Assembly (NCBI GenBank): GCA_023144895.1
Contig: JAGLEV010000086.1
Location: 1 to 33,760, forward strand
DNA length: 33,760 nucleotides
Direction of reading: 5' to 3'
Source of the DNA: Thiotrichaceae bacterium
Lineage (GTDB): Bacteria; Pseudomonadota; Gammaproteobacteria; Thiotrichales; Thiotrichaceae
The stretch's first letter is position 1. Every line of letters begins with the position of its first letter. Under the pieces are notes generated by a model, which saw only the letters and a program-made list of their open reading frames with translations, did no database searches and was not told the DNA's origin. The translations under genes were made by a program, and so were the position numbers. Positions 6,703 to 15,026 of this stretch are shown in pieces.

Positions 6703-7311
6703 TTAAAAATCCCCCGCAGCACCACCTTCCATAATCTTAATCATCACTTCTTTTACACGAATTGCTTCTTTACGTAAGTCATCTGGTAACGTTTTACCAC
6801 CATAAATCATCATATCCATATTCAATGCATAAAGGTTTATTTTACCTTCCTTATCTTCAACCATTGCAATTCGGCAGGGTAAATAAGCAGCAAAGGCATC
6901 ACTATGATCAACCATCTTCTTAGCCGTTAAAGGATCGCAGTATTGATATATTTTTAATAAGCGTTGTTTATTACCCGTCATTGCTTCCACTTGATCCGAC
7001 AGTGGTAACTCACCTACACCCTTAATATTTTCATCATTAGCAATAGATGCCATTGCTTCTTCAGCATCTGCGGCACTAACACCTTCTTCCAATGGGTACT
7101 TCCAAACTGTTGCTTCAGCAGTGTTACCCGTTTCTTTTAGCTTTGTCCACATTTCCATATAGACATCTTTTGCTTTAGGATCAAGCTGGTTAAAAGCAGC
7201 CATCTCACCTTTGAACCCCATGATTTTGCTACCAAACTGAGAGTAAGCATAGCCTCCTGCTAAAAGTGCAATTAAACCAATAATGGCCAAAATATTCTTA
7301 ATAAAATTCAT
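6703..7311 (-). CDS. Membrane-anchored DUF302 protein
   Basis: The 202-residue protein starts with an uncleaved-looking TM anchor (ILAIIGLIALLAGGYAYSQF, about residues 7-26) and carries a DUF302 (TT1751-like) domain. The signature region runs from YQYCDPLTAKKM (122-133) through AFAAYLPCRIAMVED (139-153) to LNMDMMIYGG (163-172), ending in AAGDF. Cys125 and Cys146 are the conserved pair of this subgroup and could bind metal or form a disulfide; the domain would be periplasmic. DUF302 function is unknown; such genes are common in sulfur-oxidising proteobacteria (recalled, not checked). AAGGAAA precedes the ATG. It follows the universal stress protein gene by 39 bp on the same strand, so both are likely cotranscribed. 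A second, unrelated-looking DUF302 gene is at 21754. Confidence 0.85.
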   Translation of the reverse strand: MNFIKNILAIIGLIALLAGGYAYSQFGSKIMGFKGEMAAFNQLDPKAKDVYMEMWTKLKETGNTAEATVWKYPLEEGVSAADAEEAMASIANDENIKGVGELPLSDQVEAMTGNKQRLLKIYQYCDPLTAKKMVDHSDAFAAYLPCRIAMVEDKEGKINLYALNMDMMIYGGKTLPDDLRKEAIRVKEVMIKIMEGGAAGDF

Positions 7312-7350
7312 TCTGTTTCCTTAACCTAGCGTGGTAATCTAAAACAACAA

Positions 7351-8235
7351 TTAAACCTTAATCGGCGATACAAACGCCTCTGGTTTAATTGCTAATATAG
7401 AGCACTCAACATCATCTAATACTTTTTCGACAGTATTTCCAATAAAAAAGCCCCTAATACCTGTTCTAGATAACATGCCCATCACTAATAAGTCAATATC
7501 ATGTTTTTTAGACCCATCAGTAATCGCAGTCTCCGTTGCACCAGTAACCAAATGAATATTATCTTTTTTCACTTCCACATCAACAGATTGCAAACATTTT
7601 GTTATTTTTTCTAAATGCTCACTCCTAGCATTTTCAGTAGGTAAAATGTTTAACATTAACATTTCACTCCCCTCTGCCTCTGCTATAGTATTAGCCATAG
7701 ACACAATCGCTCTATTTAAACCTTGATTATCGACTTCTTCATCTTCACGCACATCAATGGTTGCCATGATCTTACTATAATCACCTGGATGATTAGGATG
7801 TACTGCCAGTACAGGACAAGGACATTTACGCAAAATTTGTCGAGCTGTGCTACCAATTAATTTACTTTTAATTGCTGAGCTTTTTTCACGCTCGCTAATC
7901 ATTAACAGATCATGATGGCCTCGCATTACCTGTCGAATAATTTCATCACAGGGCTTTCCTGAAATAGAGACGGTATCCACTTCAATATTGTGTGATGTAA
8001 TACATTCAGCAACAGAAATCAGCTCATTTTTACGTCTCGTCACTGCAAGCTTTATACGTTCCTCAGGAGACATTGCTGATATCTCCATCTGAGCATTTTT
8101 GGGTAAATCAGGTATAACGGATATGAACGTCACTTTAGACCGATGAAGTTTAGCTAAATTTAAAGCGTGATCAACCTCTGCCTGCTCTGCCTCATTAAAA
8201 TCCAATGCAACTAAAATATTTTGAAAGAATGCCAT
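7351..8235 (-). CDS. Tandem universal stress protein (UspE-like)
   Basis: 294 residues made of two UspA domains (about 3-146 and 153-284). Domain 1 opens with ILVALDFNEAEQAE and ends with LIGSTARQILRKCPCPVLAV. Domain 2 has VMGMLSRTGIRGFFIGNT (251-268) followed by VEKVLDDVECSILAI. The GS/GN-T/S part of the ATP-binding signature G-2x-G-9x-G(S/T) is kept, but the second glycine is replaced by Ser in domain 2 and the early part is diverged in domain 1 (SEREKS), so nucleotide binding may be altered. It is a cytoplasmic stress-response protein. A strong AAGGAGA ribosome-binding site precedes the ATG. It is first in a pair with the anchored DUF302 gene. Confidence 0.9.
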   Translation of the reverse strand: MAFFQNILVALDFNEAEQAEVDHALNLAKLHRSKVTFISVIPDLPKNAQMEISAMSPEERIKLAVTRRKNELISVAECITSHNIEVDTVSISGKPCDEIIRQVMRGHHDLLMISEREKSSAIKSKLIGSTARQILRKCPCPVLAVHPNHPGDYSKIMATIDVREDEEVDNQGLNRAIVSMANTIAEAEGSEMLMLNILPTENARSEHLEKITKCLQSVDVEVKKDNIHLVTGATETAITDGSKKHDIDLLVMGMLSRTGIRGFFIGNTVEKVLDDVECSILAIKPEAFVSPIKV

Positions 8236-8298
8236 AAGTTATCTCCTTAATGTCTATGAGATTCGGCGACCTACCGTAATTAACACAGGTCACATGAG

Positions 8299-8313
8299 GG
8301 TGATAGAATCACC
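8299..8313. promoter_or_regulatory. 15-bp palindrome in the usp / pcm-like divergent region
   Basis: GGTGAT (8299-8304) and ATCACC (8308-8313) form a perfect 6-bp inverted repeat with a 3-bp centre, 64 bp upstream of the universal stress protein start in the 280-bp divergent intergenic region. A second looser repeat, GGTC/GACC, is near 8357-8370. An operator role is inferred from position only. Confidence 0.3.
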
Positions 8314-8515
8314 TATATTAATAATAGCCTATAGACTCTATTCTAATCACAATAAGGTCATGGAAGACCATGAAGCTATAAACTATATACTACCTAGCGA
8401 TACAAAATCGTGCAAGTTAGCGCAACATAAAGCATGACCCAATTGATCTACAACAACAATGCAGTTACTATGTGAGCATAAATAATTATGCGCGATTTTA
8501 ATCAAGGACACCTGT

Positions 8516-9196
8516 ATGGATATGGATCAAGCCCGCCTCAATATGATTGAACAACAAATTCGTCCTTGGGATGTTCTTGACCCAACGGTATTAGGTATTA
8601 TGCGCTCGATCCCTAGGGAAAACTTTGTTACACCAGAGTACCAACGTCTAGCATATGCCGATATAGAAATTCCATTAGCTCATGGTGAGTTCATGTTACA
8701 CCCTCGGGTTGAAGGTCGATTACTCCAAGAAATAGCCATTAATCCAGAAGATACCTGCTTGGAAATTGGTACGGGCTCTGGTTACTTAACCGCTTGTATG
8801 GCACAACTATCAACACATGTTGATAGTATTGATATTCATAGTGATTTTATAGAAATTGCACAACAACGTCTCGCTGATAATGCCATTGCAAATATTAGCC
8901 TCAGTCAGAAAAATGCACTCACTGATTTAGAAAGCAAGCAACAGTATGATGCTATTTTAGTTAGTGCTGCGGTAACAGAGGCTAATACTGAACATTTTAA
9001 AAGTATGCTCAATGTGGGGGGGCGCTTAATCATGGTAGTTGGCACACCGCAACAACCCATTATGCAGGCAACACTGATCACTCATCGCGAGACGAATAAA
9101 TATGATCGGGTTGATCTTTTTGAAACAGTATTGAAGCCACTTCATGGGCAATCTACGATCCAGTCAACAAGCTCGAATATTACTTTTCAGTTATAA
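8516..9196 (+). CDS. PCMT-family (protein-L-isoaspartate methyltransferase-like) protein
   Basis: 226-residue SAM-dependent methyltransferase fold. The N-terminal ARLNMIEQQIRPWDVLD (6-22) is the signature of the PCMT-like proteins often found next to tolC in gammaproteobacteria. SAM motif I is CLEIGTGSGYLT (81-92), followed by the acidic IDIHSDFIEIA. The usual PCMT active-site stretch before motif I (the GxTISxP region) is replaced by HGEFMLHPRVEGRLL, so true isoaspartyl repair activity is uncertain. AAGGA sits seven bases before the first ATG, which decides that start over the ATG two codons later. The tolC-type gene lies 484 bp downstream, with a MITE-like insertion between. Confidence 0.88.
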   Translation: MDMDQARLNMIEQQIRPWDVLDPTVLGIMRSIPRENFVTPEYQRLAYADIEIPLAHGEFMLHPRVEGRLLQEIAINPEDTCLEIGTGSGYLTACMAQLSTHVDSIDIHSDFIEIAQQRLADNAIANISLSQKNALTDLESKQQYDAILVSAAVTEANTEHFKSMLNVGGRLIMVVGTPQQPIMQATLITHRETNKYDRVDLFETVLKPLHGQSTIQSTSSNITFQL

Positions 9197-9230
9197 ATAT
9201 CAAGTATCCTCAAAATAAATTGTTAATATG

Positions 9231-9249
9231 AGAATACGTTCTGTATTCT
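9231..9249. other. Small hairpin after the PCMT-like gene
   Basis: AGAATAC (9231-9237) and GTATTCT (9243-9249) form a perfect 7-bp stem with a 5-nt loop, 34 bp after the stop codon. There is no T-run, so if it ends transcription it is not a typical intrinsic terminator. Confidence 0.3.
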
Positions 9250-9269
9250 AAGTTGCAGGTCAGACTTTA

Positions 9270-9430
9270 GGAACGTGTACGGAATAACTTCTCGAAGTTC
9301 TAACACAGAATTTTTATTTCAAATTGGATGAACTCATGAGGCGCATAGTCACTTTACACAACAAATGAGATCATTCAAGCTGGGATAAAAAAGCAAGTTA
9401 GAGATCGGAAAGTTGTTTCGTACACATTCC
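9270..9430. mobile_element. MITE-like imperfect palindrome, 161 bp
   Basis: Almost the whole segment is a long inverted repeat. The left arm (9270-9337) starts GGAACGTGTACGGAATAACT and the right arm (9365-9430), read on the other strand, starts GGAATGTGTACGAAACAACT. The outer 22 bases differ at three positions, all transitions. Similarity continues inward through CTAAC, TTTTTAT and ATGA.CTCAT to a 27-bp centre. The trinucleotide TTA flanks both ends (9267-9269 and 9431-9433) as a possible target duplication. There is no coding capacity. This is what a miniature inverted-repeat element mobilised by a transposase in trans looks like. Alternatives are a structured RNA or a large regulatory hairpin in the tolC leader. 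Confidence 0.6.
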
Positions 9431-9546
9431 TTAGTCTGCTAAATGACTCAAGCCCAACCTACAGCTAAATAGAGAGTTCCAATGCAAGAATAAGATACAA
9501 AAAACAACCCCTTTTAAACCATAGCTTTAAATTTCACACCAACATA

Positions 9547-9575
9547 TTGACCTCACTCAAGGCGCTAATATTAAT
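9547..9575 (+). promoter_or_regulatory. Candidate sigma-70 promoter for the tolC-type gene
   Basis: TTGACC (9547-9552, five of six consensus bases) and ATTAAT (9570-9575, four of six) are 17 bp apart, about 105 bp before the ATG. It lies 116 bp downstream of the MITE-like element. The rest of 9197-9680 contains only the small hairpin at 9231, the MITE-like element and, at 9451-9461, an 11-base sequence AGCCCAACCTA that recurs at 25910. Confidence 0.45.
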
Positions 9576-9680
9576 TAAAAAATATTCTAGGAGCGCACAA
9601 AGAAAGACCCTCTTAAGGAATTGCTAGCTTGGCAAAGATTCTATTGTGGATCCAATACCCCCAAAAAAGGAGTCATTCCT

Positions 9681-11000
9681 ATGATTACTTATAAAAAACT
9701 ATTTTTACCCATACTCATCCTCTTATCCATCAGTCTCAGCCCCCAACTAGTCGCAGAAAACCTCGTACAAGTGTATCAAGATGCCTTACAAAATGACCCT
9801 GTACTAGAAGCCAGCGAAATGAATTACCAAGCAATATTAGAAAGTCGTCCACAGGCATTAGCAGCACTCAAACCACAAGTAAACCTATCGGGTACAACCA
9901 GCTATAACATTGCGAACAACGCTAAGGTTTTACAAAATGGCTTTAGCAATTTTTATAATGCAGGTTATACCCTATCGGTTAAAAAACCTCTCTATCGAAG
10001 AGACTTAAATGCCAATATCAATAAAGCGGATGCTATGATTCATCAAAGCGCAGCAGCCTTAGAGGTTGATCGGCAGCAGCTCTTTATTCGGGTAGCGGAT
10101 GCTTACTTTGCACAGCTCATTGCAAAAGAAAACAGGATTTTTACTCAGTTAGAAAAAAAAGCGATGGGTCGCCAGCTATCACAAGTAGAAGCTTTTTTTG
10201 AAGTTGGAAAATCTCCCATTACGGATGTAAAAGAAGCACAGGCTCGCTACGACTCAGCCATCTCTCAATATATCGCTTCTCAACAGCAAGTCGATGTCAC
10301 TAAAGAACAATTGCGTGCTATTACCAATCGTTATTATCAGCGACTTTCTGCGGCACCTTTTAATGCTAGCCTAATACCTCCCCAACCTAATAATGCCATC
10401 GGTTGGGAAAAAATTGCACTTAGAGACAACTTAGAAATTAAAACCCTACAATATGCCGTTCACGTAGCGCAACATGAAGTTGAGAAACAACGCATGACAA
10501 AAAAAGCAACGGTTGATGCCTTTATTCAACAACGAGGTAACGTTAATCGGCTGGATACCATCAGTGACACCTTCGATGCGGCTATTGGTCTGCAATTAAA
10601 TATCCCATTATCTACAGGTGGGGCAACTAAATCACGAGTACGCCAAGCACGAATATCACTACGTCAAGCCCGCTTAAATTTAGAAGCAAAGAAGCGTCAA
10701 GTTGTCCAACAAGTGCGTTCTGCCTACCTCACTGTAAATTCTGGAATAGCTCAAGCTAAGGCATTAAAACAGGCTCACCACTCAACAGAAACTGCAGCTA
10801 AGGCGACAAAAGTTGGCTTTGAAGTGGGCACGCGAACAGCGGTTGATGTATTGCTCTCTCTGCGTGAAACCTATCGTGCTAAACGTGATTACACGACAGC
10901 ACGTTATGAATTCCTCTTAAATACACTGAAATTAAAACAAGCAGCAGGAACACTGTCGATTAGAGATTTTCAACACATGTCACGTTCATTAACACGATAG
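9681..11000 (+). CDS. tolC: TolC family outer-membrane efflux channel
   Basis: Outer-membrane trimeric channel subunit used by type I secretion and multidrug efflux. From the ATG at 9681 the product is 439 residues with a signal peptide (MITYKKLFLPILILLSISLS, cleavage likely after QLVA, residue 25), then the characteristic start of the mature protein, ENLVQVYQDALQNDPVLEAS. Two repeated coiled-coil halves follow, with the typical GKSPITDVKEAQARYD (first half) and GTRTAVDVLLSLRETYRAK (second half) segments, plus GLQLNIPLSTGG. The frame is open to 9621, but AAAAAAGGAG at 9664-9672 fixes the start at 9681. The PCMT-like gene upstream is a common neighbour of tolC in this class. No inner-membrane or adaptor efflux gene is adjacent. 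Confidence 0.92.
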   Translation: MITYKKLFLPILILLSISLSPQLVAENLVQVYQDALQNDPVLEASEMNYQAILESRPQALAALKPQVNLSGTTSYNIANNAKVLQNGFSNFYNAGYTLSVKKPLYRRDLNANINKADAMIHQSAAALEVDRQQLFIRVADAYFAQLIAKENRIFTQLEKKAMGRQLSQVEAFFEVGKSPITDVKEAQARYDSAISQYIASQQQVDVTKEQLRAITNRYYQRLSAAPFNASLIPPQPNNAIGWEKIALRDNLEIKTLQYAVHVAQHEVEKQRMTKKATVDAFIQQRGNVNRLDTISDTFDAAIGLQLNIPLSTGGATKSRVRQARISLRQARLNLEAKKRQVVQQVRSAYLTVNSGIAQAKALKQAHHSTETAAKATKVGFEVGTRTAVDVLLSLRETYRAKRDYTTARYEFLLNTLKLKQAAGTLSIRDFQHMSRSLTR

Positions 11001-11219
11001 CAATAAATATTATTTTCAACAGACTCAAGCCTTTATTTTAAAACAATAATTACCACTAATCAACCGAATGACCCTGCTTTTATTTAAGTGGTCATAAATA
11101 ATACACTAGTGGAATTTAGCCAGTTCAATCTGAGTATCATAACGCTTAATCCTTGCCCTATTCTCGTTGTGGTGGCATAAAAATACACAATACACCCATT
11201 ATTTCAGCATGGGTTTATT

Positions 11220-13238
11220 ATGATGTTCAGACTTATATTTTTATTGATTTTGTTTTGTTTCAACCTCCCCCTACAGGCTAATCCAGCCAATAAGACCTTA
11301 TTTACATTAGATATCATCCAATTGAAAAATAGCTTAGACTCAGCACCTGAATTATCGGCGAAAGAGTCTGATACATTACCCACGATTCAACTCCCTCTTC
11401 CTAATGGTGAATTTATCACCTTCTTAGTAGAAGAAACTCATATCCTAGCCCCTTTGCTTGCTCAAAAATATCCAGAAATACAGACATATAAAATCAAACA
11501 AAAAGGAAATACGGGTGTGATAGGACGGCTAAGCCTTTCAACACGAGGGCTACTTGCAATATTTCACTCCAAAGAAGCTCGCAAAATTTCAATTACTCCC
11601 ATCAATAAAGACAATATCAATAATCAGCAATATATTAGTGAATGGAGCAATGAAGTTTCTGGAAAGCTTCAACACAAGCGCAGCAATGACCAACTGCCCC
11701 AAGCCATTGAAGAAACATTTTATCATTTAGCACAGAAGCAGAAGGGCAGCACTTCATTAACACAGTATCGTGTTGCTATTGCGGCAAATTCGGGCTTTGT
11801 TGCTGCTCAAGGTGGCACAGTATCCAGTGCATTAGCTGACATTGCACACATTATCAATAGTGTTAATGCCGTATTTGAACGTGATTTGGGTATACAGCTC
11901 ACACTGATTAAAGATAACGATAAGATTATATTTGATCGAGCCAATAATGACCCCTACTCTGGTGAACTGAGCGATATGGCTTACAAAAACCAAGAGGTCA
12001 TTGATGATGTGATTGGTGCTGAAAACTATGATATTGGTCATCTTTTTGTGGCACGGGGTGGCGGAGTTGCCCATGTGCAATCAAGCTGTAAAAATGGCTC
12101 AAAAGCAACGGCTGTTTCAGGTAAAAATAAATTAAGTTTAGAAAACTTTGCGACAGAATATGTGGCTCATGAAATGGGGCATCAATTTGGAGCAACTCAT
12201 ACTTTTAGCAGCAATAAAGGTCTCTGTACTAATGATGCTTTTACAGCGGGTTCGGCTTACGAGCCTGGCAGTGGTGCTAGCATTATGTCTTATGCGGGTC
12301 TTTGTGGTAGTGACAACTTACAATCACATTCTGATAAAATGTTTCACATTGGCTCTATTGAACAAATAAGACAATTCAAACAAAAAATCAGTACTTGTGG
12401 CATCGACATCAGTCATAAAAATGCCAATACAGCGGTGATTGATGCAGGTTATGATTATACCATTCCAATCAATACTGCCTTTGAACTCAAAGCAGAGATT
12501 AGCTCAAAAAATGATTTTACTAGCTATAATTGGCAACAACTTGATACCAATAGTACGGTCACTACACTAGGAAGCGATATGGGTAATAATGCGCTCTTTA
12601 GAAGCTTCCTTCCACAACAATCAACCACTCAATCTTTCCCGAAAATCACTCGATTCCTTGCAGGAAAAACAACCTTGGCAGAGCAGCTACCTAAAAAGCA
12701 AAGAGAAATGAATTTTCGCTTTATTGCTAATTTAAAATACGGCGGTTCACTCATCGATCATATCAAATTAAATATTAGTGATACGGGAGCCGCTTTTAAA
12801 ATAAAAACAGTTTCAACCAACTATCAAGCAGGTAATGATTTAGATATTACATGGGAGGTTGCTGATACTGACCTCAGCCCAATCAACTGTTCAACGATTG
12901 ATATTAGCCTTACTGAGTCACGTAGTCAGCCTATTTTTAAAACCCTAGCGAATAATATAACGAATAACGGAAGTGCCCGTATCACACTCAACCAATCTTA
13001 TCATTCCAACTCAGTGGTTAAAATAAAATGCAGTGATAATATTTTCTATGCTCTTTCCTATCAGCCAAAAAATATTCCTCAAGCAGCCACGAGTAATACG
13101 GTAAATACTCAAAATAACATGAATGATACTAAGAGCAATGGAGAAGAAGAAGCTGGTGGTGCTGGAGGTGTATTACCACCCTATTTATTGCTACTCTTTG
13201 GCTTACTCTTTTTCCCTTGTATTAAGAGCGAAAGGTAA
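11220..13238 (+). CDS. Secreted zinc metalloprotease with GlyGly-CTERM-like tail
   Basis: 672-residue reprolysin-like (metzincin) protease. Domains in order: signal peptide (1-20, cleavage near LQA-NP); propeptide-like region to about 180; catalytic domain with the extended zinc motif HEMGHQFGATH (317-327) and a metzincin Met-turn SIMSYAG (354-360), with cysteines at 290, 336 and 362; a beta-rich region; and a C-terminal tail with GGAGG (646-650), a hydrophobic segment (about 653-666) and a short charged end (KSER). That tripartite tail resembles GlyGly-CTERM signals processed by rhombosortase. His317, His321 and His327 would bind zinc, with Glu318 as the catalytic base. The mature protein is predicted to be at the cell surface or released. 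The last 17 bp overlap the opposite-strand oxygenase gene. Substrate unknown. Confidence 0.88.
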   Translation: MMFRLIFLLILFCFNLPLQANPANKTLFTLDIIQLKNSLDSAPELSAKESDTLPTIQLPLPNGEFITFLVEETHILAPLLAQKYPEIQTYKIKQKGNTGVIGRLSLSTRGLLAIFHSKEARKISITPINKDNINNQQYISEWSNEVSGKLQHKRSNDQLPQAIEETFYHLAQKQKGSTSLTQYRVAIAANSGFVAAQGGTVSSALADIAHIINSVNAVFERDLGIQLTLIKDNDKIIFDRANNDPYSGELSDMAYKNQEVIDDVIGAENYDIGHLFVARGGGVAHVQSSCKNGSKATAVSGKNKLSLENFATEYVAHEMGHQFGATHTFSSNKGLCTNDAFTAGSAYEPGSGASIMSYAGLCGSDNLQSHSDKMFHIGSIEQIRQFKQKISTCGIDISHKNANTAVIDAGYDYTIPINTAFELKAEISSKNDFTSYNWQQLDTNSTVTTLGSDMGNNALFRSFLPQQSTTQSFPKITRFLAGKTTLAEQLPKKQREMNFRFIANLKYGGSLIDHIKLNISDTGAAFKIKTVSTNYQAGNDLDITWEVADTDLSPINCSTIDISLTESRSQPIFKTLANNITNNGSARITLNQSYHSNSVVKIKCSDNIFYALSYQPKNIPQAATSNTVNTQNNMNDTKSNGEEEAGGAGGVLPPYLLLLFGLLFFPCIKSER

Positions 13239-13806
13239 GCCAAGTGGTCGCAATATACTTAACTCCTTTTTGGATCGTACATGCACGATGCTCATGTGTC
13301 CAAAAGGGAGGAAACAAAACCAGCTTTCCTTCCTGTGGGGTAACTTTTGCACCCTGATGCATAAATTCTGTTTCTCCCCCACTAGCATCCACATCGTTCA
13401 AATACCACAAGGCAACTAGCTGACGTGATGCCAAGCCAGAACTATCACTATCCACATGCCAATGATAATACTCGCCTTCTTGATAACGCTGTAAATTATA
13501 ACCCATATCCTGAAAACGGCTAATATCACCAAAATAAGGATAAAGTGCTTGAAACTCTTTTAATGCCAGAGCAAAAGAACGAAAGAGGTTATTATCGACA
13601 TCCTTCCAATGCTCTTTATTACTAATATAAATATCAGTGGTCTTTTTGAGCTGAGTATTCTCAGCCATTCCTGACCCAACATGACCATAATTTTGATCTG
13701 TAGCATTCGCCTCAAAGCGCTCAATCATATCGCGACATAAAAAATCAGGCAGTGCATTGGGTTTCTCAAAAATAAAACTCCCCTTTTTAATTTCACGCAG
13801 GCTCAT
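13222..13806 (-). CDS. 2-oxoglutarate/Fe(II)-dependent oxygenase (PKHD/prolyl-hydroxylase type)
   Basis: 194-residue double-stranded beta-helix oxygenase. The iron-binding facial triad is visible as HWHVD (His117 and Asp119) and the distal WTHEHRA (His171 most likely). Lys183 in GVKYIATTW takes the place of the usual Arg or Lys that holds the 2-oxoglutarate carboxylate. GGETEF (143-148) and GKLVLFPP (160-167) are further family landmarks. Family members hydroxylate prolyl or other residues in proteins, or small molecules; the substrate here is not predictable. The start codon lies inside the end of the upstream conserved unknown gene (14-bp overlap), a sign of translational coupling. Its own 3' end overlaps the convergent metalloprotease gene by 17 bp. 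Confidence 0.88.
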   Translation of the reverse strand: MSLREIKKGSFIFEKPNALPDFLCRDMIERFEANATDQNYGHVGSGMAENTQLKKTTDIYISNKEHWKDVDNNLFRSFALALKEFQALYPYFGDISRFQDMGYNLQRYQEGEYYHWHVDSDSSGLASRQLVALWYLNDVDASGGETEFMHQGAKVTPQEGKLVLFPPFWTHEHRACTIQKGVKYIATTWLTFRS

Positions 13807-14854
13807 AACTTGTTTTCTCTATAATCAAAGATTCTATTGCTGACCCCATTGAATTATCATTTTTTGACTCATTAAAGATAACTAAACATTGCTCAGCAAG
13901 GACTAGCCAATAATCGTACTGCAAAGCGAACACTTGTTGCAAGTGATCAAGACTGCCCTTTTTATGCCATTGTTCATAGCCATGATATAAATCAGCCGCC
14001 ATTTTTTTACGCAAATCGGTCATATTGCCAAAATAAAAATGTAAACAAGCAGGATTAGCCTCACTTAATAACAAGGGCAAAGTCACCAGTGCATCAGCCA
14101 AATGATCACGCACTGCTCGCAACATAAACTCAGCATGACCATGAGGTAAGGCATTCAACATATCCAGCCATTCGCTACCCAGTAATTTTCCAACCGCTAA
14201 CTCACCTTTTTCATGAGCAATGATTGTCTTAATTTCAATATCCGCCATAACATCCAATGCCGATTCAACATCGGTATCAAAATTATAATATACTGCTGCT
14301 CGACCGATGGGGTTATCCAAACCCGACATGCGCCATTCTTCAACTTTCTCCCATAACATGCGTCGAATGGACTCACGACGAATAAAAATAGTATTGCCCT
14401 GTGCCATTGCGGGAGGCGCGACCATATCACGAGCATATTCTTTGCCTGCAATATAAATTGTCAATTCCCCCTCTTGCTCAGTTGATAATAGTTCTGCTAA
14501 AAAAAAGTGTGGACGGCAACGAATACCTAAGCCTGCGTTATAGACTAAACCTTTTTTATTCAGTATTTTAGTTAATTCAGCATGATCAAAAGGCTTATAG
14601 ACCTGCCCCTTAAGAGAGTAAGATTGATAATCTTGCTCTTCAAGATCATCCCAAAGCCCTTCTCGTTCAGTCAACCAATCACCCACATCATCAATCGACA
14701 AAGCCACATTAAAGCTCTGCCCCTGTTCCCAGCGACACATCTCACGCATTTTTAACAAATAAACACACAAGGTATAGTCAGTCGCATGACGTGCATCAGC
14801 AATATGGCAATTCGTTTGAATCACCTTGCTTAATTGTTGAATTTCTTTATCCAT
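13793..14854 (-). CDS. Conserved protein of unknown function (Sfum_1244-like)
   Basis: 353-residue cytoplasmic protein without signal peptide or membrane segments. The N-terminal stretch (ATDYTLCVYLLKMREMCRWE, 24-43) and MSGLDNPIGRAAVYYNFD in the middle resemble a conserved family I know as Sfum_1244 from automatic annotation; this is a memory match, not a search result. It is helical and rich in Trp, Tyr and Glu, with no recognisable catalytic motif. It reads through 14 bp into the 2-oxoglutarate oxygenase gene, so both are likely made together. The protein could be a partner or substrate of the oxygenase (inference). It is divergent from the 205-residue unknown gene at 15027. Confidence 0.75.
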   Translation of the reverse strand: MDKEIQQLSKVIQTNCHIADARHATDYTLCVYLLKMREMCRWEQGQSFNVALSIDDVGDWLTEREGLWDDLEEQDYQSYSLKGQVYKPFDHAELTKILNKKGLVYNAGLGIRCRPHFFLAELLSTEQEGELTIYIAGKEYARDMVAPPAMAQGNTIFIRRESIRRMLWEKVEEWRMSGLDNPIGRAAVYYNFDTDVESALDVMADIEIKTIIAHEKGELAVGKLLGSEWLDMLNALPHGHAEFMLRAVRDHLADALVTLPLLLSEANPACLHFYFGNMTDLRKKMAADLYHGYEQWHKKGSLDHLQQVFALQYDYWLVLAEQCLVIFNESKNDNSMGSAIESLIIEKTSYEPA

Positions 14855-14984
14855 TTGAATAATCTCTTCTTATTCCAAAGGTTTAAGTAGATCCATTAAC
14901 TCAGGTCTAATCAATTTATTTTTTGTATAGATGCTGAGATCACCTATCTAAAGAGTTATTATTCGCTATTATTAACCTGCACCG

Positions 14985-14990
14985 TATAAT
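14985..14990 (+). promoter_or_regulatory. Candidate -10 box for the 205-residue gene
   Basis: A perfect TATAAT lies 36 bp before the GTG start. The matching -35 position 17 bp upstream (TTCGCT) is poor, so this is a likely but incomplete promoter match. Confidence 0.4.
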
Positions 14991-15026
14991 GCCATATTAC
15001 TGATATTACAGACAGGAGAAATTACG

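Noticed and set aside
101-8337. Recurring ATAGACT heptamer in several intergenic regions as a regulon motif
   Set aside because: It also appears inside coding sequence (for example near 14541) and is AT-rich, so it is not informative.
9270-9430. Remnant of a full insertion sequence
   Set aside because: No transposase-like reading frame is present and both ends are close together; a non-autonomous MITE fits better.
9621-9680. 20-codon N-terminal extension of TolC
   Set aside because: It would bury the signal peptide; AAGGAG precedes the ATG at 9681.
13123-13419. 98-codon plus-strand ORF spanning the metalloprotease/oxygenase junction
   Set aside because: It is a different frame over two well-supported genes and has no start signal.
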